Below, one piece after another: positions 53,731-63,568 of a stretch of DNA of 64,000 bases. Location: positions 1 to 64,000 of the forward strand of contig NZ_JAKKCM010000001.1 of NCBI RefSeq assembly GCF_021728395.1. The letters are read 5' to 3'. Each line of letters starts with the position of its first letter. Position 1 is the first letter of the stretch. Source of the stretch: Vibrio sp. J1-1 (GTDB lineage Bacteria > Pseudomonadota > Gammaproteobacteria > Enterobacterales > Vibrionaceae). The notes beneath the pieces were generated by a model. The model ran no database searches. It was not told the DNA's origin and saw only the letters and a program-made list of their open reading frames with translations. Both the position numbers and the translations under genes were made by a program.

Positions 53731-54609
53731 ATGAACTTAACGCAAGTAGAAGCTTTCTGTACTATCGCTGATTGTGGGTCTGTATCCGAAGCTGCACGGC
53801 AGTTGGACTGTAACCGAACCAAACTCAGTATGTCGATCAAAGCGTTGGAAAAGGATCTCGATGTCGAGTTATTCACCCGAACGGGCAACCAACTCACGTT
53901 GTCTGAAGCCGGAAAAGCCATTTACAAAGACTGTGAATACCTTTTAGTGATAGCGCAACGCATTCGTAAAACTTGCGGCCAGATCTCTGAGGGTTTCAAT
54001 GCAGAAGTATGGGTTGCCCGAGATGACTCCCTACCCGACGATTTGTGGCAAGACCTATCACACAAGCTGAACAACCGTTTCCCTTCAACCACGTTTAACA
54101 TCATCCTCGCATCAAGTGGTGACTTAGCCAACCTAGTGAGCACTCATCAAGTGGACTTTGCCTTTGGTGTTGATTACGAGCGAGTCGACGATCCACATAT
54201 CGTCTATAACCCATTAGGTAAAATACGCATGATGTCAGTGTGTAGCGCCGATCACCGATTAAGCAAAATGCGTCGCGTCTCTGATGAAGAGCTGCGCAGC
54301 CAAATGCAAGCTCTGATGGTTTACTTAAATGAGAAAGACAACCCAGAGTTACAGCCTTTCTCAACACGCTACATCGGCTTCTCAAGTTTTGATTACATGT
54401 TGAGCACTATCTTAGAAGAGGATGCGTGGGGCGTTTTACCAGAGCCCTTAATTCGCCACTATTTACGTCAACAAAAGTTGGCGGTCATTAAGCACACCTA
54501 CGGTTTAACACAAGAAGACTACTGTATGTTTTCGACAAATGGTCAAATTGAGCACCCTGCAATGACGTGGCTAGCCGATAAACTGAGCGATTATTTGTTT
54601 GACTTCTAA
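53731..54609 (+). CDS. LysR-family transcriptional regulator
   Basis: The 292-residue protein has a winged helix-turn-helix (about residues 3-62; QVEAFCTIADCGSVSEAARQ, LDCNRTKLSMSIKALEKDL) and a LysR substrate-binding domain. The ATG at 53731 gives the canonical MNLTQVEAF start. Neighbours on both sides have different roles, so the target is not evident. The divergent methyltransferase gene is 324 bases away. Confidence 0.85.
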   Translation: MNLTQVEAFCTIADCGSVSEAARQLDCNRTKLSMSIKALEKDLDVELFTRTGNQLTLSEAGKAIYKDCEYLLVIAQRIRKTCGQISEGFNAEVWVARDDSLPDDLWQDLSHKLNNRFPSTTFNIILASSGDLANLVSTHQVDFAFGVDYERVDDPHIVYNPLGKIRMMSVCSADHRLSKMRRVSDEELRSQMQALMVYLNEKDNPELQPFSTRYIGFSSFDYMLSTILEEDAWGVLPEPLIRHYLRQQKLAVIKHTYGLTQEDYCMFSTNGQIEHPAMTWLADKLSDYLFDF

Positions 54610-54784
54610 ACATCTCGCACTGAGTGTCAACTTTCGTGACAGCATAAATCAATCATATCTCATTGTTTTTATTAAAAAATAAATAAACCCCCTCTTATAT
54701 GACTGGTTACTGGTCAAATTCTGGTTGCCTAAATAGCCTTATAAGCAAAGAATATAGCGGCATAAAAACTACAAGGTATATTTC

Positions 54785-55675
54785 ATGTGTGTCAGGACAA
54801 GCAGAAACGAAAACCATATTTTAACCATTTCAGCCCTTTTAGCTTCAGGCTTCGCTGCTGGTGGTATGGTGCTAGGCTTGCTTGTTGGCTCGATTGTGAT
54901 CGTTTTTGATGGTGTCTACTCTTTAGTCAGCTTACTGTTAACATTATTGTCACTGGCAGCCTCTTACTACATTAGCAAGCCATCGAAGTCGGTGTTTCCA
55001 TTTGGTAAAGCGGTACTAGAGCCAATCGTTATTGCGATCAAGGCAACAGTTATTCTGATTGTTGTACTATTTTCTCTTTACTCTGCGATTTCCGCACTGA
55101 TGACAGGCGGTCGAGAAGTAGACGCATCGATTGCGACAATCTTTGGTGTTGTAAACGTTTTTGGTTGTGGTTATGCATGGTGGTTTATGGCAAAAAGAAG
55201 CCGTCGCTACTCATCAGGTCTAATCGAAGCAGAGAAAAAACAATGGCAAATGGACACCTTGTTGAGTGTCGCAGTCACAGTAGGTTTTGTAGCCGCATGG
55301 TTAGTGTCCTTGTCTCCATTCGCTCAATACGCCGCTTATGCTGATCCACTGATGATGCTGTTAATGGGCTTCTACTTTTTGAAAGTGCCGTTTGATATGT
55401 TGTGTGGCGCATTGCGAGAACTGCTGATGATGACACCAAGCAAAGAGCTATGTCAGGTGGTTGGTAACGATGTACTAGAGATCGAGAAAGTGTCAGACCA
55501 CCAGCTTAAAGTGGCGGGCATCACCAAAGTTGGGCAAGAGCTACGAGTGAACATTGATCTGCATGTCGACGACGATACTCTGGCATTGGATACGTTAGAG
55601 AAGACGCGTAAGCAGCTAACGACACGCTTATCTAAACATAGGTTTAAGCTACAGTTACAGCTAAACGTGGCTTAG
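54785..55675 (+). CDS. Cation diffusion facilitator family transporter
   Basis: The 296-residue protein has about six transmembrane helices. The metal-site motif in the second helix appears as FDGVYSLVS and in the fifth as QMDTLLSVAV. A cytoplasmic C-terminal domain of about 90 residues follows. It probably exports Zn2+, Fe2+, Co2+ or Mn2+ by proton antiport. The Asp pairs support function, but the metal cannot be read from sequence. Confidence 0.8.
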   Translation: MCVRTSRNENHILTISALLASGFAAGGMVLGLLVGSIVIVFDGVYSLVSLLLTLLSLAASYYISKPSKSVFPFGKAVLEPIVIAIKATVILIVVLFSLYSAISALMTGGREVDASIATIFGVVNVFGCGYAWWFMAKRSRRYSSGLIEAEKKQWQMDTLLSVAVTVGFVAAWLVSLSPFAQYAAYADPLMMLLMGFYFLKVPFDMLCGALRELLMMTPSKELCQVVGNDVLEIEKVSDHQLKVAGITKVGQELRVNIDLHVDDDTLALDTLEKTRKQLTTRLSKHRFKLQLQLNVA

Positions 55676-55685
55676 TACGCAGTTA

Positions 55686-55711
55686 AAAAGCTCCCTAATT
55701 CGGGAGCTTTT
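55686..55711. terminator. Bidirectional intrinsic terminator
   Basis: A 10-bp perfect stem (55686-55695 with 55702-55711) with A4/T4 ends lies between convergent genes. Its left arm reaches the stop codon of the YddG-type gene. Confidence 0.87.
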
Positions 55712-56639
55712 CTGTATTTACCGCTGCGAGATCCTTTTCCACCGCAACTTCACGCTTCTCTTTTGTTACCAGCCAACACAACAGAGAGCCAACCGTTACC
55801 ATCACCACACCATGCCAAAAGCTCTGGCTCAACGTTACTCCGAGAATGACTGAAGAAAATAGAGCGGAAAATATGGGGGTGAAGTAAGACAGCGTTGCGA
55901 GAAATACCATATTTCCGCCAACAATCGCGACGTTCCACAATCCATAGCCTCCCGCCATCAAAGCCGAAGAAGCTAGCAAGTAACCCATTGCAGACCAAGA
56001 GAATGTCATCGCTGGTTGATCCGTTAGTAAAAATTTCACCCACAAAGATACGGCAGTGGCGATAAAGAACAGCGTAATTGCATTATGTTTAGACTGTTGC
56101 CTTTGAGTAAGGTTGCAGTATACCGCCCAGATCACGGCACCAGCCATGGCCATAAAGTAAACCAACGGGTTGCTATTAATGTTGGTCATTATTTGCTGCA
56201 ACGATAAGCCGTTATCGCCACTCACTGTCCATGCGACACCAAAGAAAGCAAGAAACACAGCAGGATAAAGCAACCAGTTTGACTTCTTATTACTGCCTAA
56301 TACAGCAAATAGAACCGTCAACGCTGGCCAGAGGTAATTCACAATAGAGATTTCTATCGCCTGTGCACGCGAGTTGGAATATCCCAGCGCCAAAGCGAGA
56401 AAAATCTCATAACAGACAAACAGAGCTCCGCCGAAGATAAGATACTTAGCAGAAAAGTGAGAAAGCCTTGGGAGCCCCACCACCACAATCAGAAAAATTG
56501 AGCTGACAGAATACAACATGGCCGCACCACCGACGGGTCCCAGGCTCTCTGTCACCAATCTGGCAATACCCAGTAAACAGCTCCAAGAGAGGATGGCAAT
56601 ACAGCCATAAAGCGTGAATTGAAATTGCGCAGACTTCAT
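55695..56639 (-). CDS. EamA/DMT-superfamily exporter (YddG-like)
   Basis: The 314-residue membrane protein has ten predicted helices in two EamA repeats. The first repeat contains IEISIVNYLWPALTVLFAVL, a pattern typical of the aromatic amino-acid exporter YddG, and the second contains ATLSYFTPIFSALFSSVILG. Export of aromatic amino acids is plausible given the phh and trpB genes in the window, but this is inferred. Confidence 0.8.
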   Translation of the reverse strand: MKSAQFQFTLYGCIAILSWSCLLGIARLVTESLGPVGGAAMLYSVSSIFLIVVVGLPRLSHFSAKYLIFGGALFVCYEIFLALALGYSNSRAQAIEISIVNYLWPALTVLFAVLGSNKKSNWLLYPAVFLAFFGVAWTVSGDNGLSLQQIMTNINSNPLVYFMAMAGAVIWAVYCNLTQRQQSKHNAITLFFIATAVSLWVKFLLTDQPAMTFSWSAMGYLLASSALMAGGYGLWNVAIVGGNMVFLATLSYFTPIFSALFSSVILGVTLSQSFWHGVVMVTVGSLLCWLVTKEKREVAVEKDLAAVNTEKLPN

Positions 56640-56904
56640 TTGACCTACTACTTATAAACGCCAAAGTAGGCTTCAGCTTAACGCAAAACGGTACCGCTTC
56701 AACAAACAATGCTATAAAAATCAGTAATGAAATTATTCCGTTACGAGTTTGGAACAAATATAAAATACTTTTTACACATTCTGCTTAACCCCTCTTTAGT
56801 CAGCGACTATGATGAAAAGAAGACACAAGTAAAATTGTGGAAAATAATCAGTCTGTATAAATAACGAGCAACAGACAGAATACTCAGACTAAAGGGACTC
56901 TCAA

Positions 56905-57555
56905 ATGAAAAAAATCGCAGTTATCTTCAGCGGCTCTGGTGTTTACGACGGAACAGAGTTGCATGAAGCTGTATTAGCACTCCACGCCATTGAGAAAGAG
57001 GGCGCAACTTGGCATTGCTTCGCGCCTAATATCGACCAGTTGCATGTCATTAATCATCTGACTGGCGAAGAAATGGATGAAACCAGAAATGTCTTGGTGG
57101 AGTCAGCACGTATCGCGCGAGGAAATATTGAAGACGTGGAACGATTACATGTTGAAGATTTCGACGCGTTACTTCTACCTGGTGGCTTTGGTGCAGCGAA
57201 AAACTTAACGGACTTTGCTGTATCTGGGGCTGAGTGCTCTATCAACACCCACGTTGCACAAGCCTGCCGTGCATTTGCTCATGCCAACAAACCTGCCGCT
57301 TACCTGTGTATCTCCCCTGTCATTATCCCAATGATTTATGAGCAGGGCGTAAAAGGGACGGTGGGTAATGATGAAGCGACATCTGCTGCCTTCAACCAAA
57401 TGGGTGGTGAACATATTGAATGCCCCGTAGAAGAGTTTGTTTTTGACGAACAACACAAGGTACTTTCTACCCCGGCTTATATGTTAGCCGAAAATATCTC
57501 TCAAGCCGCCTCTGGCATCGAAAAGTTAGTATCAAAGCTTATCGAAATCGCATAA
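56905..57555 (+). CDS. elbB: ElbB/GlyQ-type glyoxalase of the DJ-1 superfamily
   Basis: The 216-residue protein matches ElbB: it starts KKIAVIFSGSGVYDGTELHE and has LLPGGFGAAKNL and the AYLCISPVIIP nucleophile region with its cysteine. ElbB is a DJ-1/GATase1-like protein with glyoxalase activity reported in E. coli; it was first linked to isoprenoid synthesis. A hairpin terminator follows. Confidence 0.87.
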   Translation: MKKIAVIFSGSGVYDGTELHEAVLALHAIEKEGATWHCFAPNIDQLHVINHLTGEEMDETRNVLVESARIARGNIEDVERLHVEDFDALLLPGGFGAAKNLTDFAVSGAECSINTHVAQACRAFAHANKPAAYLCISPVIIPMIYEQGVKGTVGNDEATSAAFNQMGGEHIECPVEEFVFDEQHKVLSTPAYMLAENISQAASGIEKLVSKLIEIA

Positions 57556-57589
57556 TTATTGATATATAACTTAAAAACTCACTTCTCAT

Positions 57590-57618
57590 CCTCATTGATA
57601 AATCTAATATCAATGAGG
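57590..57618 (+). terminator. Intrinsic terminator after elbB
   Basis: A 10-bp perfect stem (57590-57599 with 57609-57618) is followed by GTTTCTT. The rest of 57556-57885 is promoter-type DNA, with a further small inverted repeat (gttgcac/gtgcaac) near 57723-57746. Confidence 0.75.
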
Positions 57619-57885
57619 GTTTCTTATACTTTAGTCTAATTTAGATATAAATCATCAATAGATCTTCATTATTAACAATTTTTTACGTTACTAGTTTCAT
57701 ATTTAAGCTACGTTATAGTTGTGTTGCACCCACATGCTGTGCAACAAGATCGCTGTCACAATTCCTGCATTGAAACGAGTCTCAGCTGGCTTAGATTGTT
57801 TTGTATCAAGTTGGGACCCGAAAAAGGTGTGCGACAGTAATTTCCAATTAATAAAAACCTATAAAGAACGACGGAGCAATCCAAT

Positions 57886-59034
57886 ATGACTAGTGCATTT
57901 TTTATCCCTACGGTAAACCTAATGGGCGCAGGCTGTCTTAAAGACGCAGCGGACAGTATTCAATCACAAGGCTTTAAAAAAGGGTTGATCGTTACCGATA
58001 AAATCCTTAATCAAATCGGTGTGGTTGAGCAGGTTCAAGGCCTTCTTAACGAAAGAAGTGTCGCAACCGTGGTGTTCGATGGCACTCAGCCAAACCCAAC
58101 GATTAACAACGTTCAAGACGGCTTAGCACTTTTAAAAGAGAACCAGTGTGACTTTGTAATCTCACTTGGCGGTGGCTCACCACACGACTGTGCGAAAGGT
58201 ATCGCACTCGTAGCAGCAAACGGTGGACACATTTCAGATTACGAAGGCGTTGACCAATCTGCAAAACCAATGCTGCCACTTATCGCGATCAACACGACTG
58301 CTGGTACCGCATCAGAAATGACACGCTTCTGTATCATTACCGATGAAGAGCGTCACATTAAGATGGCAATCGTAGATAAACACACAACGCCGCTGATCTC
58401 AGTAAACGACGCTGAACTGATGCTCGCAAAACCAGCTTCTCTGACGGCTGCAACCGGTATGGATGCACTGACTCACGCTATTGAAGCTTACGTATCGATT
58501 GCAGCCACTCCGATTACTGACGCGGTTGCAATTAAAGCCATTGAACTGATTCAGGCACATCTACGCACGGCAGTGAAAAATGGTGAGAACCTGGAAGCGC
58601 GTGAACAAATGGCGTACGCGCAGTTCATGGCAGGCATGGCATTTAACAACGCATCACTTGGTTACGTTCACGCGATGGCGCACCAGCTAGGTGGTTTCTA
58701 CGACCTGCCACACGGTGTATGTAATGCAATCTTGCTCCCTCATGTACAACGCTACAATGCACAAGTCTGCCCAGAACGTCTGACTGATGTGGCGAAAGCA
58801 ATGGGCGTCAACGTTGAAGGCATGTCACCAGAGCAAGGTGCTGCAGCTGCTATCGACGCAATAGTGACACTTGCGAAAGACGTTGGTATTCCTGCTGGCA
58901 TCAAAGAACTTGGTGCGAAGTTAGAAGACATCCCGACCTTGGCTGATAACGCACTAAAAGACGCTTGTGGCTTCACTAACCCAAAACAAGCCACTCATGA
59001 TGAGATCTCTGCAATATTCGAAGCCGCGATGTAA
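57886..59034 (+). CDS. Iron-containing alcohol dehydrogenase
   Basis: The 382-residue protein is a group III (Fe-type) alcohol dehydrogenase like Zymomonas AdhB. It has the cofactor motif [25 protein letters not shown], and metal ligands in [13 protein letters not shown] and [20 protein letters not shown]. It interconverts small alcohols and aldehydes with NAD(H). A terminator follows and no partner genes are adjacent. Confidence 0.9.
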   Translation: MTSAFFIPTVNLMGAGCLKDAADSIQSQGFKKGLIVTDKILNQIGVVEQVQGLLNERSVATVVFDGTQPNPTINNVQDGLALLKENQCDFVISLGGGSPHDCAKGIALVAANGGHISDYEGVDQSAKPMLPLIAINTTAGTASEMTRFCIITDEERHIKMAIVDKHTTPLISVNDAELMLAKPASLTAATGMDALTHAIEAYVSIAATPITDAVAIKAIELIQAHLRTAVKNGENLEAREQMAYAQFMAGMAFNNASLGYVHAMAHQLGGFYDLPHGVCNAILLPHVQRYNAQVCPERLTDVAKAMGVNVEGMSPEQGAAAAIDAIVTLAKDVGIPAGIKELGAKLEDIPTLADNALKDACGFTNPKQATHDEISAIFEAAM

Positions 59035-59067
59035 ATCGAATCGGAGTTCACTCAAGTAATGTCGTAC

Positions 59068-59095
59068 AATCCCCGATCTCATGTCGGGGATTTTT
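59068..59095 (+). terminator. Intrinsic terminator after the alcohol dehydrogenase
   Basis: A 9-bp stem (59068-59076 with 59084-59092) is followed by T residues. Confidence 0.85.
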
Positions 59096-59181
59096 ACATC
59101 TTTATACAAAACATTTTCTGACAAAACTGTCGTTATGGTGTTAATTTTTAGAAACAAACACGCTCTAAATTGGACACAGCT

Positions 59182-60258
59182 ATGAAAACTGTTATCACCA
59201 CCCTGCTCGTTTGTTTCTCCTTTTCCAGCCACGCTGCCGATTATGAGGCAAAAGAAGTGGCGAACGGATTCAATGTTCCTTGGGGAATAGAATTTATAGA
59301 TGAGAAACAGGCCGTAGTTAACGAGAAAAACGGTACCATTTCATTGCTGAATGTCGAATCGGGTCAGCGGAAAAAGCTCTATTCTGTCTCCGGCGTCAGT
59401 AGCACTGGCCAAGCTGGCTTGCTTGACGTAGCCCTTGCACCAAATTCAGATAAAAGTCGACCAAAGCTATTCTTTACTTATAGTAAGCGAACCAGCAAAG
59501 GAAACACGGTTGCTCTCGCAACTGCGACGTTACAAAACAATCAACTGACAGCATGGAAAGATCTGTTTGTTGCTGATGCGATTACTGATACCGGACGACA
59601 CTTTGGGAGCCGCATAGCGTTTGTCGAAAACAAAGTTTACTTCTCTATAGGGGATCGTGGTGATCGTGATAACGGGCAAAATAGACAAACTCATGCTGGG
59701 TCAATTCTGCGTTTAAATCTAGACGGTACCGTCCCTACAGACAATCCTTTCACTGAGTCTGACGTAAAACCTGAGATTTGGAGTTATGGTCATCGCAACC
59801 CTCAGGGCTTGTACTATGACCAAGCAACAAATCAGCTTTGGTCAATCGAACACGGCCCAAGAGGTGGTGATGAAATTAACCTGATCAAAAAAGGGACGAA
59901 CTATGGCTGGGCTAGAGTCTCTCAAGGAAAAGAATATTGGGGGCCGCTTGATGTCGGCGAAGCGAAATCCCTGCAGGGTATGGAAGATCCCAAACTGGTC
60001 TATATCCCTTCTATCGCACCAAGTAATTTAGTGTTGTATCGAGGTAACAGATACCCTGACCTAGACGGGAAAATTGTCGCGGGAGCGCTTAAACTTACGC
60101 ACCTCAATGTGGTTTCTATCGAGAATGGAAAACTGACTGAATATCAACGCCTGATGGACGATCTTGGAGAGCGAATCCGAGACATCACGATCAGTCCCGA
60201 CGATTATCTCTATTTTTCGACCGACACAGGGAAAATTTTTCGTCTAGAGCAGAAGTGA
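59182..60258 (+). CDS. PQQ-dependent sugar dehydrogenase (YliI/Asd-like)
   Basis: The 358-residue protein has a Sec signal peptide (MKTVITTLLVCFSFSSHAA) and a six-bladed propeller. Hallmarks are the NVPWGIEF start, TGRHFGSRIAF, HRNPQGLYYD and EHGPRGGDEIN. It is a periplasmic aldose-type dehydrogenase that needs PQQ. No PQQ synthesis genes are visible. The ATG at 59182 gives a proper signal peptide; the upstream TTG frame adds 4 residues. Confidence 0.88.
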   Translation: MKTVITTLLVCFSFSSHAADYEAKEVANGFNVPWGIEFIDEKQAVVNEKNGTISLLNVESGQRKKLYSVSGVSSTGQAGLLDVALAPNSDKSRPKLFFTYSKRTSKGNTVALATATLQNNQLTAWKDLFVADAITDTGRHFGSRIAFVENKVYFSIGDRGDRDNGQNRQTHAGSILRLNLDGTVPTDNPFTESDVKPEIWSYGHRNPQGLYYDQATNQLWSIEHGPRGGDEINLIKKGTNYGWARVSQGKEYWGPLDVGEAKSLQGMEDPKLVYIPSIAPSNLVLYRGNRYPDLDGKIVAGALKLTHLNVVSIENGKLTEYQRLMDDLGERIRDITISPDDYLYFSTDTGKIFRLEQK

Positions 60259-60323
60259 ATCAAATTTAGCCTATAATTAAGCTACTGTTTTAAAATACTT
60301 TATATTATGTTCATGAGGTCAGA

Positions 60324-60947
60324 ATGGTCCCTTTCCCATTGGTCGTCGATAAAATTAAAGCCGTTATTTTTGATTTAGATAACACCCTTGTGAGCTCCGA
60401 TATGAACTTTCAAACTCTGCGCCAGCAACTAGGGTGTCCGAAGTCAGAAGACTTATTAGACTTTGTAGAAAAACTGGAACATCCTCATCATAAAGAGCAT
60501 GCACACAATGTGATTTTTGATCACGAAATCTCCGATGCCGAACAATCTTCACCAATGACAGGCTGTCATGAACTTCTGGCGTATTTGAACCAAAAAGCAA
60601 TGAAAACCGCCATCGTGACACGTAATTGCCAAATTGCCACCCAACGTAAGCTTGAGCATAATCAGATAGAAGTTGAGCGAGTGATCACGCGCGAATGCTA
60701 TCCACCAAAACCCGACCCTTTATCTTTGCAAGTACTAGCAAAAGAGTGGCGATTGATGCCAAATGAAGTGCTTTACGTCGGTGACTACCTATATGACCTA
60801 CAGGCGGCCTACAATGCACAAATGCCCTCTTGCCTTGTCCACCATGGAAATCTAACTGAGTTCCACTCTTCCGCTTCCCTTGCGGTAAAAGAGCTCACTG
60901 ATCTGTTGATTTACTTCGAATCGTCTTTGTTAGGACAAAACAGCTAG
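60324..60947 (+). CDS. HAD-superfamily hydrolase
   Basis: The 207-residue protein has the HAD catalytic motif DLDNTL (nucleophile Asp), VTRN as motif II, the lysine in YPPKPDPLSL, and VGDYLYDLQAA as the acidic motif IV. It is probably a small phosphatase acting on sugar or nucleotide phosphates. GAGG precedes the ATG. The substrate is unknown. Confidence 0.85.
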   Translation: MVPFPLVVDKIKAVIFDLDNTLVSSDMNFQTLRQQLGCPKSEDLLDFVEKLEHPHHKEHAHNVIFDHEISDAEQSSPMTGCHELLAYLNQKAMKTAIVTRNCQIATQRKLEHNQIEVERVITRECYPPKPDPLSLQVLAKEWRLMPNEVLYVGDYLYDLQAAYNAQMPSCLVHHGNLTEFHSSASLAVKELTDLLIYFESSLLGQNS

Positions 60948-60965
60948 CCAGCTTTGTAAACGTAA

Positions 60966-60989
60966 AAAAGAGCACCTCAGTGCTCTTTT
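60966..60989. terminator. Bidirectional intrinsic terminator
   Basis: A 10-bp stem (60966-60975 with 60980-60989, loop CTCA) lies between the convergent HAD and dps genes. Confidence 0.87.
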
Positions 60990-61017
60990 GTCTTATTTCC
61001 CGATACATTGCCAAGCC

Positions 61018-61494
61018 TTACTGAAGGTAGGCGTTAAGCATCCACATCAGTTTTTCTTGCTCGCGAATGTAATCGCCCATCAATGCTGCCGTACCTTCAT
61101 CACCCGCCTCTCCAGCGTTGAATAGAATTTCACGCTGATTAAGCAGAAGGATACCGAAGCCATCAACCAAACCTTTGACGCAGTCGTCACCCGATGTTGC
61201 GTTTTGGTGCTCTTTTATTTCGCTTGATTGCAGATAATGGCTGAAAGCATGTGCTGGAGTGTGACCTAATGTCAAAATACGTTCTGCAAGCTCATCAATT
61301 TTTAATTGTAGGTCGGTATAGATTTCTTCAAATTTCACATGTAACTCAAAGAACTGATGGCCTTTGATGTTCCAGTGGTAACCGCGAGTATTCATGTACA
61401 ACACTTGGTAATGGGCAAGTAGTTTATTTAGCTGTTGTGCTAGTTGCTCAGAGTGTTGACGATCTAGACCAATTAGGCTTACTTGTGTGCTCAT
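61018..61494 (-). CDS. dps: Dps-family ferritin-like DNA-protection protein
   Basis: The 158-residue protein has the Dps core: NTRGYHWNIKGHQFFELH with ferroxidase ligands, then KFEEIYTDLQLKIDELAERI. It stores iron and protects DNA or cells from peroxide. AGGAG precedes the ATG. The N-terminus is short and without a lysine-rich tail, so DNA binding may be weak. Confidence 0.9.
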   Translation of the reverse strand: MSTQVSLIGLDRQHSEQLAQQLNKLLAHYQVLYMNTRGYHWNIKGHQFFELHVKFEEIYTDLQLKIDELAERILTLGHTPAHAFSHYLQSSEIKEHQNATSGDDCVKGLVDGFGILLLNQREILFNAGEAGDEGTAALMGDYIREQEKLMWMLNAYLQ

Positions 61495-61650
61495 ATCTTG
61501 CTCCTGTTGATGTAATTCATATAAGTAGCAGTGCTTTCTGCTGATGGAGTTATATTAGATCTAAGCGTTGGCAAGCGAAATTCGGTTCTGGCTATAGCTT
61601 TGATAAGTAAATTCTATAGTTATCCCCATCTGGATAAATGAATGGTCGCA

Positions 61651-62859
61651 TTAAAAGCTGTAGCGAATGTTCGCAAACAATAGTGTAGCGGGTGTCTCAC
61701 CAAACAAGCTGTCACCTTCACCGGTAAAGCATTGCACTACAGTGAGTAGCTGCCAGTCATTAGCAAGAGAGTAATTGCTCGAAAGACCCGCAAAATAGGA
61801 ACCGTCATCATAGTAACTTACGGATGCCATCAGGCGATTAAGGGAAGTCAGATCAAAGCTCACATCAGCGTAAAGCGTGTGCCGGGTAAAACTCAGGGTT
61901 TTCGCGTTTAGAGGTAAGTTTAGATAGGCTAGTGCGCTGGAAGCGTCAACAGGCTCCGAAATAAATAACCACGCCACACGCCCTAGCCAACTGCGCTTTC
62001 CTCCAAAACTGTAGTCGGATTCAAGGCTCCCTACCATAGATGATTGAGTCAGCTCGCCTTGGTATTCCGGTTCTATCGGATCAAACCATGAGAGCTCCCC
62101 ACGTAAACCCGCTTCGTAGATGTCCGTTGCAAACCCAGCTCCTAGCACAAAGTCCCGGCTTGTGCGCCCAGCAATCACCTGATAGTCCCAGCCCGAATTG
62201 TTCGCAAAATAGCGCAACGAGACACTATTCTTATCTGGCGACTCAACTGGTGCGAAAATTAAATCGATGCCATCAGCAAACCCCAGCCTCTTACTCACCA
62301 TCAGCGCATCTGTACCCGCTCTCTCTTCATAGTCAAAGTCATAAATTGAGTAGGCATTATAGATATCGTTTGGGTTCCAGATCGTATTCATCGACCAATT
62401 AACGCGAAACCGACCCGCCATTGCGCTCCATTCTTCCTGACGCCAAGTGATATAGAGCCTATCCAACTGAGTATTGAGGATTACGCTCTCGTCACGCCAG
62501 TTTTTGCTCAGGTCAAAGTATCCGTTATCCAATGCAACCAGCTCAGGATATTGGGCAATATCGAGTGAGTCGCCCCACAAAGCACGGTTTCTCATCCCGA
62601 CATTAATACGCCAGCTTGGTGAAAATCGATATTCAAGGTTGAAGCGATTATGAATCAGGTGATCGAGCGTATTACTGTGATTATCGGCAATATTATAAGT
62701 TGCCATGTACTTGATATAACCATCAAAGTCCCATGCTTTTTCAGGCTCGATACCTGGAATCGTGGCGAAAGTTTGCGAGGTTAGAAACAGGAAGCCCAAC
62801 AAAAAATAGAAACCAACTTTCGTATTCGGCTTTGAACGGCTTGAGCTCCGCCTAGGCAT
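61651..62859 (-). CDS. Predicted outer-membrane beta-barrel protein
   Basis: The 402-residue protein starts with a signal peptide ending FLTSQTFA. It is then rich in alternating hydrophobic/aromatic strands (for example YITWRQEEWSAMAGRF and MASVSYYDDGSYF) and ends in the C-terminal Phe strand LLFANIRYSF. That is a typical BamA-recognised outer-membrane barrel, loosely DUF1302-like. The ATG at 62859 has GGAG eight bases upstream and overlaps the ABC gene end by 8 bases. It is probably co-expressed with the ABC exporter. Confidence 0.75.
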   Translation of the reverse strand: MPRRSSSRSKPNTKVGFYFLLGFLFLTSQTFATIPGIEPEKAWDFDGYIKYMATYNIADNHSNTLDHLIHNRFNLEYRFSPSWRINVGMRNRALWGDSLDIAQYPELVALDNGYFDLSKNWRDESVILNTQLDRLYITWRQEEWSAMAGRFRVNWSMNTIWNPNDIYNAYSIYDFDYEERAGTDALMVSKRLGFADGIDLIFAPVESPDKNSVSLRYFANNSGWDYQVIAGRTSRDFVLGAGFATDIYEAGLRGELSWFDPIEPEYQGELTQSSMVGSLESDYSFGGKRSWLGRVAWLFISEPVDASSALAYLNLPLNAKTLSFTRHTLYADVSFDLTSLNRLMASVSYYDDGSYFAGLSSNYSLANDWQLLTVVQCFTGEGDSLFGETPATLLFANIRYSF

Positions 62860-63568
62860 GAGTTCTCTCCGCATGATTACCAATATTGCTGAAATCTCTC
62901 GCTAAACGTCCATCTTCAAAAACGATAATTCTATGCGCCCGCTTGATCACTCTGGGGTCATGTGTGGAGAATATGAAAGTCGTGCCCTCTTGCTCACTTA
63001 ACTGCTCCATAATATCGAGCAGCTCTGCGGTACTTTTTGCATCTAGATTAGCCGTTGGCTCATCCGCCATAACAAAACGAGGTTTGGGCGCGAGTGCACG
63101 TGCGACCGCCACACGTTGCTGTTGCCCACCCGACATTTTGCTCGGGCGTTTATGCATTTGCTCAGACAATCCAACCTGCTCAAGTAACGAGGAAGCACGT
63201 TCTCGGCACTCTCTTTCGCTCTTTCCCTGCAATTGCATAACAAATTCGACGTTTTCCAGCGCCGTTAACACGGGCAACAAACTGTAATCCTGAAAGATAA
63301 AACCGATGTTGTCTCTTCGATACGCGATCAGTTCTTTCTCCGACATACCTGAAATTAGACAACCATCAATTTCCACCCTTCCTGAAGTTGGTGCGTCAAT
63401 GCCACCAAGCATATTCAGCAGCGTTGTTTTCCCCGAACCTGAGGGCCCCATGATGGCGACAAACTCCCCCTGCTTGATTTCCAAATCGACACTCTTAACG
63501 GCATGCACTGGAAAATCACTGTCGGGGTTGTAGGTTTTGGTTAAATGTTCGAGTTTAATCGTCATCAA
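62852..63568 (-). CDS. ABC transporter ATPase (MacB/LolD type)
   Basis: The 238-residue ATPase has Walker A GPSGSGKTT, the signature MSGGQQQRVAVARAL and Walker B FVMADEPTANLD. It belongs to the MacB/LolD/FtsE class that works with FtsX-like permeases. It overlaps the permease end by 4 bases and the barrel gene by 8 bases, so the three form one coupled operon. Confidence 0.93.
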   Translation of the reverse strand: MMTIKLEHLTKTYNPDSDFPVHAVKSVDLEIKQGEFVAIMGPSGSGKTTLLNMLGGIDAPTSGRVEIDGCLISGMSEKELIAYRRDNIGFIFQDYSLLPVLTALENVEFVMQLQGKSERECRERASSLLEQVGLSEQMHKRPSKMSGGQQQRVAVARALAPKPRFVMADEPTANLDAKSTAELLDIMEQLSEQEGTTFIFSTHDPRVIKRAHRIIVFEDGRLARDFSNIGNHAERTHA